From contig NZ_RJVP01000007.1 in the NCBI RefSeq assembly GCF_003730115.1, positions 79,530-143,529 on the forward strand: a stretch of DNA of 64,000 nucleotides, read 5' to 3'. The notes below the pieces were generated by a model, which was given only the letters and a program-made list of their open reading frames with translations, made no database searches and had not been told where the DNA came from. This document shows positions 8,888 through 16,078 of this stretch, piece after piece (the stretch's first letter is position 1; every line of letters begins with the position of its first letter). Both the position numbers and the translations under genes were made by a program. The stretch is from Pseudomethylobacillus aquaticus. Lineage in GTDB: Bacteria > Pseudomonadota > Gammaproteobacteria > Burkholderiales > Methylophilaceae.

Positions 8888-9721
8888 ATGCATATCGTCC
8901 ACACCATCGCCGCGCTTTGGCAAGTACTCGAAACTGCGGAATCCATTGCGCTGGTACCCACCATGGGCAACCTGCATGACGGGCATCTGAAACTGGTGGA
9001 AACCGCGCGTGAATACGCGGACTGCGTGGTGGTGAGCATCTACGTCAATCCGCTGCAATTCGGCGTCAATGAAGACCTGGCACGCTACCCGCGTACCTTG
9101 GAGCAGGATTGCCAGAAGCTGCGGGAGGCCGGAGCAAGCGTGGTGTTCGCACCGCTGGATAGCGAGATGTACCCAAGCCCGCAAACCATGACCCTACAGC
9201 CCGGCCCGGTCGCGGACATCCTGTGTGGCGCAAGTCGGCCCGGCCATTTCAGCGGCGTGGCGACTGTGGTGCTCAAGCTGTTCAATCTGGTGCAGCCGGA
9301 TGTGGCCGTGTTCGGCAAAAAGGATTACCAACAACTGCTGGTCATCCGCCAACTGGTGCAGCAGTTCAACCTGCCTATCCAGATCGTCGGCGTGGATACC
9401 GTGCGCACGGCGACCGGCCTGGCCATGAGCTCGCGCAACGGCTACCTGAGTGCGGCACAACTGGAGGCCGCCCGGCAACTGTACGCGGCGCTACAGCAAC
9501 TGGTACGGTCTGTGCATGCTGGTGAACAGGATGTGGCTCTGGCACAGCAGGCGGCGCTGCAGTCACTGTCCACACAAGGCTGGCAGATGGACTATGTGGA
9601 AGTGCGCAGACAGCAGGACCTGGGGGTAATCAGCGCTGAAGATCGTGCGCTGGTGGTGCTGGCGGCAGGCAAACTGGGCAGCACGCGCCTCATCGACAAT
9701 ATCGAATTCGAGCTGGCCTGA
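8888..9721 (+). CDS. panC: Pantothenate synthetase
   Basis: A 277-residue ATP-dependent ligase joining pantoate and beta-alanine. Motifs: LVPTMGNLHDGHLKLV, the HIGH-like adenylation signature with HDGH; SIYVNPLQFG; FSGVATVVLKLFNLVQPD; FGKKDYQQLLVI; and the KMSKS-like AMSSRNGYLS. It lies 23 bases after panB. The beta-alanine it uses is made by panD just downstream. Gly-Asn replaces the more usual Gly-Ala-Leu in the first motif, which is tolerated in the family. Confidence 0.96.
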   Translation: MHIVHTIAALWQVLETAESIALVPTMGNLHDGHLKLVETAREYADCVVVSIYVNPLQFGVNEDLARYPRTLEQDCQKLREAGASVVFAPLDSEMYPSPQTMTLQPGPVADILCGASRPGHFSGVATVVLKLFNLVQPDVAVFGKKDYQQLLVIRQLVQQFNLPIQIVGVDTVRTATGLAMSSRNGYLSAAQLEAARQLYAALQQLVRSVHAGEQDVALAQQAALQSLSTQGWQMDYVEVRRQQDLGVISAEDRALVVLAAGKLGSTRLIDNIEFELA

Positions 9722-9743
9722 GCCGCTCATTGATAAGCGCTGA

Positions 9744-9772
9744 TTTATTCAGACGCCGGTTTACTTTATAAT
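9744..9772 (+). promoter_or_regulatory. Putative promoter of panD
   Basis: A consensus minus-10 TATAAT (9767-9772) lies 17 bases after a weak TTTATT minus-35 in the panC-panD gap. It suggests that panD-rsfS-rlmH can be transcribed independently of the upstream operon. Confidence 0.4.
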
Positions 9773-9804
9773 CACGACCTTACTGTTAAAACGACACGAC
9801 GCTC

Positions 9805-10185
9805 ATGCAGAGAACAATGCTCAAATCCAAGTTGCACCGCGTGCGCACCACGCATTCGGAGTTGGACTATGAAGGCTCCTGCGCCATCGACGAAGCCTTG
9901 CTGGAAGCCGCGGACATCCGCGAATACCAGCAGATCGACATCTACAACATCAACAATGGTGAGCGTTTCACCACCTACGCCATTCGTGCACAGCGCAATT
10001 CCGGCATCATTTCGGTCAATGGCGCTGCCGCACGCAAGGTGAGCCCCGGCGATCTGCTGATCATTGCCAGCTTTGCCACCTACTCCGAACTGGAACTTGA
10101 AAAATTCAACCCTCAACTGATTTACGTGGACAACCTCAACCGCATCAAGGATCAACGCCAGGCCATTCCGGTGCAGGCAGCCTGA
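9805..10185 (+). CDS. panD: Aspartate 1-decarboxylase precursor
   Basis: A 126-residue pyruvoyl-dependent enzyme that makes beta-alanine from aspartate for pantothenate. The self-cleavage site is visible as YEGSCAID, where Gly-Ser cleavage converts Ser to the pyruvoyl group; the segments [10 protein letters not shown] and [16 protein letters not shown] are typical. The start may be ATG 9805 or ATG 9817 ([10 protein letters not shown]); the latter matches the common family N-terminus. Its stop shares one base with the rsfS start (TGATG). Confidence 0.95.
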   Translation: MQRTMLKSKLHRVRTTHSELDYEGSCAIDEALLEAADIREYQQIDIYNINNGERFTTYAIRAQRNSGIISVNGAAARKVSPGDLLIIASFATYSELELEKFNPQLIYVDNLNRIKDQRQAIPVQAA

Positions 10186-10547
10186 TGCTGGACCTCGAAC
10201 AACTCAAGCTGGCCGTCATCGACGCGCTGGAAGACATCAAGGCATTCGACATCACCACCATGGACGTGCGCAAGCTGACCTCCATGACCAGCTACATGAT
10301 CGTCGCCAGCGCCAATTCCACACGCCAGGCAAAAGCCATCGCCGATAATGTGCGTGAAAAGATGCGTGACAACGGCATCCCGCTGCGTGGCACCGAAGGT
10401 GAAAAAGACGGCGAATGGGTGCTGGTCGACCTGGGCGATATCGTCGTGCATGTCATGATCCCCAGTGCGCGTGCCTATTACAATCTGGAACAGCTGTGGG
10501 GCGCGACCGAAAGCCGCCGCAACCCACCACCTCAGGCCATCGCCTAA
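10185..10547 (+). CDS. rsfS: Ribosomal silencing factor RsfS
   Basis: A 120-residue DUF143 protein that binds L14 on the 50S subunit and blocks joining with 30S during starvation. Recognisable segments are ALEDIKAFDITTMDVRKLT, MIVASANSTRQAKAIAD, GEWVLVDLGDIVVHVM and YYNLEQLWG. It overlaps the panD stop by one base and is followed 9 bases later by rlmH. The rsfS-rlmH pairing is conserved across many bacteria; here panD has been placed directly upstream. Confidence 0.95.
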   Translation: MLDLEQLKLAVIDALEDIKAFDITTMDVRKLTSMTSYMIVASANSTRQAKAIADNVREKMRDNGIPLRGTEGEKDGEWVLVDLGDIVVHVMIPSARAYYNLEQLWGATESRRNPPPQAIA

Positions 10548-10556
10548 CTCCGCACC

Positions 10557-11024
10557 ATGAAACTCAGGATCATCTCGGTCGGCCATAAAATGCCCGACTG
10601 GGTTGAAACGGCCTGCCAGGAATACCTCAAACGCATGCCACGCGAAGCCAGTGTGGAGATCGTCGAGATCAAGCCGGATAAACGCGCTGCGGGCAAGAAC
10701 AGCGAAGTGGTACAGGAAGCCGAGGCCAAGCGCATCATGGAAGCCGTAGGCCGCGACCTGCTGGTGGCGCTGGATGAGCGCGGCCAGGAAGTCACAACGC
10801 TGCAACTGGCCGAGCGCTTCAGTGGCTGGCTGAGTGGCGGCCGCGATGTCGCGCTGGTGGTGGGCGGCGCAGATGGTCTGCATGCCAGCCTCAAACAGCA
10901 AGCCAACTGGTTATGGAGCCTGTCCAGGCTGACCTTGCCGCACGGCATGGTACGCGTGTTGCTGACCGAGCAACTTTATCGTGCCTGGTCAGTCATCAAC
11001 CATCATCCCTACCATCGCGAATAA
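10557..11024 (+). CDS. rlmH: 23S rRNA (pseudouridine-1915-N3)-methyltransferase RlmH
   Basis: A 155-residue SPOUT-class methyltransferase that modifies pseudouridine 1915 in helix 69 of assembled ribosomes. The trefoil-knot SAM-binding features are LLVALDERGQEVT, VALVVGGADGL and LTLPHGMVRVLLTEQLYRAWSV, with the C-terminal NHHPYHRE typical of the family. It follows rsfS by 9 bases and probably shares its transcript. The photolyase gene starts 28 bases downstream. Confidence 0.96.
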   Translation: MKLRIISVGHKMPDWVETACQEYLKRMPREASVEIVEIKPDKRAAGKNSEVVQEAEAKRIMEAVGRDLLVALDERGQEVTTLQLAERFSGWLSGGRDVALVVGGADGLHASLKQQANWLWSLSRLTLPHGMVRVLLTEQLYRAWSVINHHPYHRE

Positions 11025-11052
11025 GCCGCTGTACGCCACAGCGACGCCCATC

Positions 11053-12543
11053 ATGAACAACACCTCGATGACGTATCAACGATCCCTGGTCTGGTTCCGC
11101 CGCGATTTGCGCGATTTCGACCATGCTGCGCTGTACCACGCCCTCAAGCACTCACAGCAGGTATACGCTGTGTTCGTGTTCGACCGTGCCATCCTGGACT
11201 TGCTGCCTGACCCGGCAGACCGGCGTGTGGAGTTCATCTGGGAAAGCGTGAATGCACTGAAATCGGCGCTACAAGCCAGCGGCAGCGACCTCATGGTGCT
11301 GCATGACAAGGCGGCTAGCGCCATCCCACTGCTGGCAGAACGTTTGCAGGTGGAGGCCGTGTACTGCAATCACGACTACGAGCCCAGCGCTATCGCACGT
11401 GACCGTGTGGTGGAAAGTGCACTGCAGGCGAACGGCATCGCCATGCACAGCTTCAAGGACCAGGTGATCTTTGAACGTGATGAAGTGCTCACGCAACTGG
11501 GCAAGCCTTACACCGTGTTCACGCCTTACAAGAACGCCTGCCTCAAAAAGCTCAACGACTTTTACCTCAATCCTTACCCGGTGGAACGCTACCGCGCGCA
11601 TCTGGCCGTCTGCGCAGCCAGTGCGATGCCCAGCCTGGAAAGTCTGGGCTTTGTACGTACCAACCTCGCACAGCTCAAACTGCCTACCGGCATGGCAGGT
11701 GGGCAGCAACTGTTCGAGGATTTCCTGGAACGTATTGCCTATTACAAAGAGGCACGCGACTTCCCTGCGGTGAAGGGGCCGTCTTATCTCTCTGTGCATC
11801 TACGCTTCGGCACGGTCTCCATCCGACACCTGGCGCGCAGCGCCTGGCAACTGGGCGGTAAAGGTGCGGAGGGCTGGCTCAACGAGCTGATCTGGCGCGA
11901 TTTTTACTTTCAGATCCTGCATCACCGCCCCGCCGTGGCGACCGGCCGTGCCTTCAAGCCGGAGTTCGACGCACTGGCCTTTCCCAACGATGCCGGGCTG
12001 TTCCGTGCCTGGTGCGAGGGGCGCACCGGCTATCCACTGGTCGATGCGGCCATGCGCCAGCTGAACCAGACCGGCTGGATGCACAACCGCCTGCGCATGG
12101 TGGCCGCCAGCTTCCTGGTCAAGGACCTGCTCATCGACTGGCGCTGGGGCGAGCAATATTTTGCCGACAAACTCATCGATTTCGACTTCAGCGCGAATAA
12201 TGGCGGCTGGCAGTGGGCGGCCTCCACAGGTTGTGACGCACAACCCTGGTTCCGCATCTTCAACCCGATCACCCAATCAGAAAAATTCGACGCCCAGGGC
12301 AAGTTCATCCGCAAGTATGTGCCAGAACTGGCTGCCTGCAACGACAAGGAGATCCACGCCCCCTGGCTGATCCCGCCCTTGCGTTTGCAGGCCCTCAATC
12401 TGCGTCTCGATCAGGATTACCCGGCCCCGGTGGTCGACCATGCCACACAGCGTGCGCAAGTACTGAGCTTGTACAAAGCCTCGACCAGTGCTGCTCAGGC
12501 CGGTGCGCAAGCTGAACACATGGGCGAAGACCAGCCCGACTGA
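11053..12543 (+). CDS. phr: Deoxyribodipyrimidine photolyase (cryptochrome/photolyase family)
   Basis: A 496-residue blue-light-dependent DNA repair enzyme. The N-terminal antenna domain begins LVWFRRDLRDFDHAAL. The FAD-binding domain contains LHLRFGTVSIR-like sequence, LNELIWRDFYFQIL, GYPLVDAAMRQLNQTGWMHN, RLRMVAASFLVKDLLIDWRWGE and FDFSANNGGWQWAASTGCDA, the signature of class I CPD photolyases. Start: ATG 11053; an upstream in-frame GTG overlaps rlmH and is unlikely. The C-terminal tail after DYPAPVVDHATQRAQVLSLYK is normal. Substrate (CPD versus 6-4) is inferred from overall similarity. Confidence 0.92.
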   Translation: MNNTSMTYQRSLVWFRRDLRDFDHAALYHALKHSQQVYAVFVFDRAILDLLPDPADRRVEFIWESVNALKSALQASGSDLMVLHDKAASAIPLLAERLQVEAVYCNHDYEPSAIARDRVVESALQANGIAMHSFKDQVIFERDEVLTQLGKPYTVFTPYKNACLKKLNDFYLNPYPVERYRAHLAVCAASAMPSLESLGFVRTNLAQLKLPTGMAGGQQLFEDFLERIAYYKEARDFPAVKGPSYLSVHLRFGTVSIRHLARSAWQLGGKGAEGWLNELIWRDFYFQILHHRPAVATGRAFKPEFDALAFPNDAGLFRAWCEGRTGYPLVDAAMRQLNQTGWMHNRLRMVAASFLVKDLLIDWRWGEQYFADKLIDFDFSANNGGWQWAASTGCDAQPWFRIFNPITQSEKFDAQGKFIRKYVPELAACNDKEIHAPWLIPPLRLQALNLRLDQDYPAPVVDHATQRAQVLSLYKASTSAAQAGAQAEHMGEDQPD

Positions 12544-12749
12544 CCCGCCGGACGACAGCCGCACAAGCAGACCTGCGGCATTCAGTTTGTGCACGAACTT
12601 TATTCGTGCCGCCACTCTCCTACTCGCATCATGGTTTACTGCTGTGATCGCGGTTGCACAGCGCTTGCTGCGCGCTCAATACCAGCTGAGTCACGCATCC
12701 ATCATTAAACAACAACAGCTTGGTCGAGGATGATTTCGGGGAGACACAC

Positions 12750-13778
12750 ATGTTAAGAACATACGCGCTGGCATGGGCAGGTTTGCTAGGCAGCCTGAGC
12801 TTGCTGACGTCTGGTCTGGCCCATGCCGGGCTTTCGAACGAAGAACTGACCCACCTTAGCAGCTCGGTAGTCAAGGTGCGCACGGAGACGCGGCTTGGCG
12901 ACCAGGGCATAGGCTCAGGCGCAGTGGTCAGCCCCAATCACGTCGCCACCAGCTGCCATGTGATCGCCGGTGCGCGCGGTGTCTCCATCTCCAAATTCGG
13001 CAAGAGCTTCGCCCCTGTCGCCGTCAAGGCTGACTGGAAACGCGACCTGTGCATCCTCAAATTCGACGACCTGCCGCTGGCAGCCATTCCGCTTGGCGAT
13101 AGCGAGGAGCTGCGTTACGAGCAGGAAGTGATCGCGGTGGGCTTCCCTAACAACGCCCGCAAGCCACAACCCTCGTTCGGCAGCATCAAGGCGCTTTATC
13201 CCATGGATGACAGCGTGATCATCCGCACTTCGGCCGGCTTCAGGATAGGCTCCAGCGGTGGCGCTTTGCTGAATGATGAAGGCAAGCTGATCGGACTGAC
13301 CACGTTCAAAAGCCCGGGGCGCAGTAGCTATTTCTACAGCTTGCCAGTGGCCTGGGTGAAACAGCTGCTCGATGCACCGGATAGCACGCTGACGGCCGCC
13401 GACCAGCCGCCGTTCTGGGCCAAGCCCGAGGCAGAGTGGCCTATGTTCATGCGCGTGGTGACGCCGTTGATGACGGAACAATGGGCGGCGCTGGAGCAAC
13501 TGGCCCAGCAATGGCAGCAGCAGGAACGGACCAACGCCGAGGCGCATTACTACCTGGGCCTGGCACAACAACAGCAGCAAAAGCTGAACAGTGCGGAACA
13601 GCACCTCAAGCAGTGTATCGCGCTGAACAGCCTGCATGCAGGGGCTTACTATCAGCTGGGCTTGATCGCACTGGCACGCGGCAACCAGCATGAAGTGACG
13701 CGTATCGCAGGCATATTGGACACACTGGATAGCGAAGCCGCAGCAGCGCTGGGCAAAGCACAGGAAAAGCCGATTTGA
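12750..13778 (+). CDS. Exported trypsin-like serine protease with C-terminal TPRs
   Basis: A 343-residue protein. An N-terminal signal peptide is clear (hydrophobic core AWAGLLGSLSLLTSG, cleavage after AHA at 26). The protease domain has the catalytic triad H70 (TSCHVIAGA), D99 (RDLCILKFD) and S169 (GSSGGAL), resembling S1C/DegP-like proteases but with no PDZ domain. The last 110 residues look like tetratricopeptide repeats (AHYYLGLAQQQQQKLNSAEQ and AGAYYQLGLIALARGN). ATG 12750 is preceded by GGGGAG at 6-base spacing. It stands alone between phr and a zinc-ribbon gene. Periplasmic quality control or signalling is plausible but inferred. Confidence 0.85.
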   Translation: MLRTYALAWAGLLGSLSLLTSGLAHAGLSNEELTHLSSSVVKVRTETRLGDQGIGSGAVVSPNHVATSCHVIAGARGVSISKFGKSFAPVAVKADWKRDLCILKFDDLPLAAIPLGDSEELRYEQEVIAVGFPNNARKPQPSFGSIKALYPMDDSVIIRTSAGFRIGSSGGALLNDEGKLIGLTTFKSPGRSSYFYSLPVAWVKQLLDAPDSTLTAADQPPFWAKPEAEWPMFMRVVTPLMTEQWAALEQLAQQWQQQERTNAEAHYYLGLAQQQQQKLNSAEQHLKQCIALNSLHAGAYYQLGLIALARGNQHEVTRIAGILDTLDSEAAAALGKAQEKPI

Positions 13779-13892
13779 GCACTTGTCTACTACGGAAAGC
13801 GCATGGGCACAAAAGCGTGAACGGGGTGAGCACGCAGTGCGTGTCTACCACGCCGCGTGGTGTTGCCAGCGCAAGCGCCGGCTTGAGTCTGG

Positions 13893-14114
13893 CTAGTAGT
13901 CTGCGCTACGGCCAGTGGCATAGCCGGGGGTCACATCCGCCTGCCATTCACCACAGTCATCGCACATATGATCGTGCATGGTCGGGCTCAGCGTCAGCCG
14001 GGTGCTTTGACAGAAACGACAGCGCAATACCGCTGACGTATTTTCCGCTTTCAGCTGCGCATCATGATGCTCGTGGGCCACTTTACTGCTACCCAAGCCA
14101 TATTTGTTATCCAT
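13893..14114 (-). CDS. Small zinc-ribbon-like hypothetical protein
   Basis: A 73-residue protein with two CxxC pairs (C32-C35 in CRFCQS and C51-C54 in CDDCGEW), spaced as in a zinc ribbon that could bind one zinc ion. Nothing else is recognisable. The N-terminal 30 residues are polar with several histidines. The Shine-Dalgarno is weak (GAGA), and the gene faces away from the neighbouring Sel1-repeat gene. The paired cysteines are the main reason to call it real; it is not assigned a function. Confidence 0.55.
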   Translation of the reverse strand: MDNKYGLGSSKVAHEHHDAQLKAENTSAVLRCRFCQSTRLTLSPTMHDHMCDDCGEWQADVTPGYATGRSADY

Positions 14115-14306
14115 CGCATGTCTCGCAAATAAGTACGCTGATAAAGCCGGCCAGGCGAGTTAGACTTGTCGCGGATGAGCATGTCGCTTAGCCCATCCAG
14201 CGGCAATGAGGCCTGAAAACCGTTTATATACTTTAATCCAGCCACGCGCTAATGACTATGGTTATAGTGCTTATGCCGCACGTGGCTAAACCGACCAGGA
14301 ACCATC

Positions 14307-15068
14307 ATGCCCTCTTCTGCACTGTCCTTACGCCGCCATACTCTACACAGTTATGGCATAGCGCTTGTTTTTGCCATGCTGGCCTCGACCAATGTCTACA
14401 ACGCGCAGGCTGCAACGCTGAGTGAGGCCAAAGAAGCGGCGGCCAGCGGCCGCATAGCAGATGCCCTGGCCATCTATCAAACGCTGGCTGCCCAAGGCGA
14501 CGCCAAGGCACAGTTCAACCTGGGTACCATGTACATGAACGGCGAAGGGGTCGTGGCAGACAAGCAACAGGCACTGGACTGGTACCGCAAGTCGGCTGAA
14601 GCTGGCTATGCAGAAGCCCAATACACGCTGGGCGTGCTGTATTTCCGCCCGGAAATGGTAGGCACACCGGATTACACCGGCGCCATCGCCTGGTACAAAA
14701 AGGCCGCAGAACAGGGCCATGAGAAATCCCAGCTCAATCTGGGCATCATCTATTTCCGTGGTGATGTGATCGAGCCTGACTACCCGCAATCAGCACGCTG
14801 GTACGTGATGGCCGCCGAGCAAGGCAATGCTGAAGCCCAGTACAATCTGGGTGTGATGTATGCCAATGCGGAAGGCATCCCGGCCGATCTGCCGCGTGGC
14901 TACATGTGGCTCAAGATGGCCAGCGAGAATCAGGATGCCTCAGCACGGCGCATGCAGAAACGCCTGCACATGCTGGCGTTTGTGGGCGCCAAAATGAGCG
15001 CAGAACAAAAAGCAGAAGGCGAAGCGCTGGCGCTTAAATGCAAACAGCAGCAGGGCCGTGCTTGCTGA
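14307..15068 (+). CDS. Exported Sel1-like repeat (TPR) protein
   Basis: A 253-residue protein with an N-terminal signal peptide (hydrophobic IALVFAMLAS, likely cleavage near AQAA at 36) followed by at least four Sel1-like repeats. These show the recurrent AQFNLGTMYMNGEGV, AQYTLGVLYF, SQLNLGIIYFRGD and AQYNLGVMYANAEGI patterns alternating with WYRKSAEAG-type helices. Such proteins act as adaptor scaffolds in the periplasm or envelope. Four histidine- and cysteine-poor repeats give no catalytic clue. A single gene, followed on the opposite strand by tRNA-Pro. Confidence 0.88.
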   Translation: MPSSALSLRRHTLHSYGIALVFAMLASTNVYNAQAATLSEAKEAAASGRIADALAIYQTLAAQGDAKAQFNLGTMYMNGEGVVADKQQALDWYRKSAEAGYAEAQYTLGVLYFRPEMVGTPDYTGAIAWYKKAAEQGHEKSQLNLGIIYFRGDVIEPDYPQSARWYVMAAEQGNAEAQYNLGVMYANAEGIPADLPRGYMWLKMASENQDASARRMQKRLHMLAFVGAKMSAEQKAEGEALALKCKQQQGRAC

Positions 15069-15121
15069 CTAGCATGACAATCTGAAAGCAGGATGACGTA
15101 CAGAAAAACGAGAAGGGAAAT

Positions 15122-15198
15122 TGGTCGGGGTGAGAGGATTTGAACCTCCGACCACTTGCACCCCATGCAAGTACGCTACCAGGCTGCGCTACACCCCG
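15122..15198 (-). tRNA. tRNA-Pro (anticodon GGG)
   Basis: A 77-base cloverleaf. The acceptor CGGGGTG pairs with CACCCCG; the D-arm is GCGC, the anticodon stem CTTGC/GCAAG surrounds loop ATGGGGT (anticodon GGG, reading CCC/CCU), the T-loop is TTCAAAT, and discriminator A plus CCA are encoded. It follows the merR-type gene at the end of the pheST-ihfA block, a conserved betaproteobacterial position. Confidence 0.95.
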
Positions 15199-15304
15199 AA
15201 CCGCTGCCTAGATTACGGCAGGAGCGTGATTATAGCCGAAAAGCCATGCTGGAGAAAACCCGGATGTGCTGTAAAGCCATGAATCGCAGGCCCTGCAGCC
15301 AGGC

Positions 15305-15688
15305 TTAGTTCGGTGTGAGTAGTTGAAGGATATCGCTGATCTCGCGGCGCAGGTCGGCGACATCGATACCATTGCCCGCAGCGGGTGCTGCAGCTTCGGC
15401 GGCGCTGACTTTCTCGGCCGCAGGCTCATCCAGACGATTGCGTGCGCCACTGATGGTAAAGCCCTGTTCATACAGCAGCTCGCGGATACGACGGATCAAC
15501 AGCACCTCATGGTGCTGGTAATAGCGGCGGTTACCGCGACGTTTGACTGGCTTGAGCTGGCTGAACTCCTGCTCCCAGTAGCGCAGCACATGCGGCTTGA
15601 CCCCGCAAAGCTCGCCGACCTCACCGATGGTGAAATAGCGCTTTGCCGGGATAGGAGGCAGCGGGGTCTTAGGCGTCTGCTCCAGCAT
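15305..15688 (-). CDS. MerR-family transcriptional regulator downstream of ihfA
   Basis: A 127-residue protein with an N-terminal MerR winged helix-turn-helix ([20 protein letters not shown], then [20 protein letters not shown] and [20 protein letters not shown]). The effector end is short and Ala-rich ([13 protein letters not shown]), with no cysteine metal site. The ATG at 15688 has a Shine-Dalgarno (GAGG, 6-base spacing) and lies inside the last codons of ihfA, a 20-base overlap that implies coupling. The gene is routinely found after ihfA in this group; its targets are not known to me. Confidence 0.88.
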   Translation of the reverse strand: MLEQTPKTPLPPIPAKRYFTIGEVGELCGVKPHVLRYWEQEFSQLKPVKRRGNRRYYQHHEVLLIRRIRELLYEQGFTISGARNRLDEPAAEKVSAAEAAAPAAGNGIDVADLRREISDILQLLTPN

Positions 15689-15971
15689 ACGCTTCCTCAA
15701 CCTTGCTCTTCAGCTTTTGGCTAGTATGGAATGTGACGACACGACGTGCCGTGATGGGGATCTCTTCACCCGTTTTAGGGTTACGACCGGGGCGTTCGGA
15801 TTTCTGGCGCAGTTCGAAATTACCGAAACCGGAGAGCTTGACGCTATCGCCCGCTTCCAGCGCCACTCGAATTTCCTCGAAAAAAGCTTCCACCATGTCT
15901 TTGGCTTCACGCTTGTTCAGGCCAACGCGTTCGAACAGCAAATCGGCCAGATCCGCTTTTGTTAATGTCAT
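15669..15971 (-). CDS. ihfA: Integration host factor alpha subunit
   Basis: A 100-residue DNA-bending protein of the HU/IHF family. Family sequence is intact: [20 protein letters not shown], then [40 protein letters not shown] and [19 protein letters not shown], the last two holding the minor-groove-binding arm with its proline. It heterodimerises with IhfB (not in this window) and is encoded after pheT, as in most proteobacteria. The downstream regulator gene overlaps its 3' end. Confidence 0.97.
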   Translation of the reverse strand: MTLTKADLADLLFERVGLNKREAKDMVEAFFEEIRVALEAGDSVKLSGFGNFELRQKSERPGRNPKTGEEIPITARRVVTFHTSQKLKSKVEEAYAGADA

Positions 15972-16078
15972 GATTTCTCTTAACCAGGTGTTTGTTTACT
16001 TGGTAGTCTTAATTATTTGAACTTATGTATCTCTGGTACATGGATTGGGTGTCCATGGGTTTCCCTGTCCGGTGCAAT

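Noticed and set aside
13775..14191. 138-codon plus-strand ORF after the protease
   Set aside because: Serine- and histidine-rich low-complexity translation without a start signal; it covers the zinc-ribbon gene on the opposite strand.
14051..14245. Second small minus-strand ORF overlapping the zinc-ribbon gene
   Set aside because: It overlaps in another frame and lacks a motif or ribosome-binding site; the CxxC-bearing frame is preferred.
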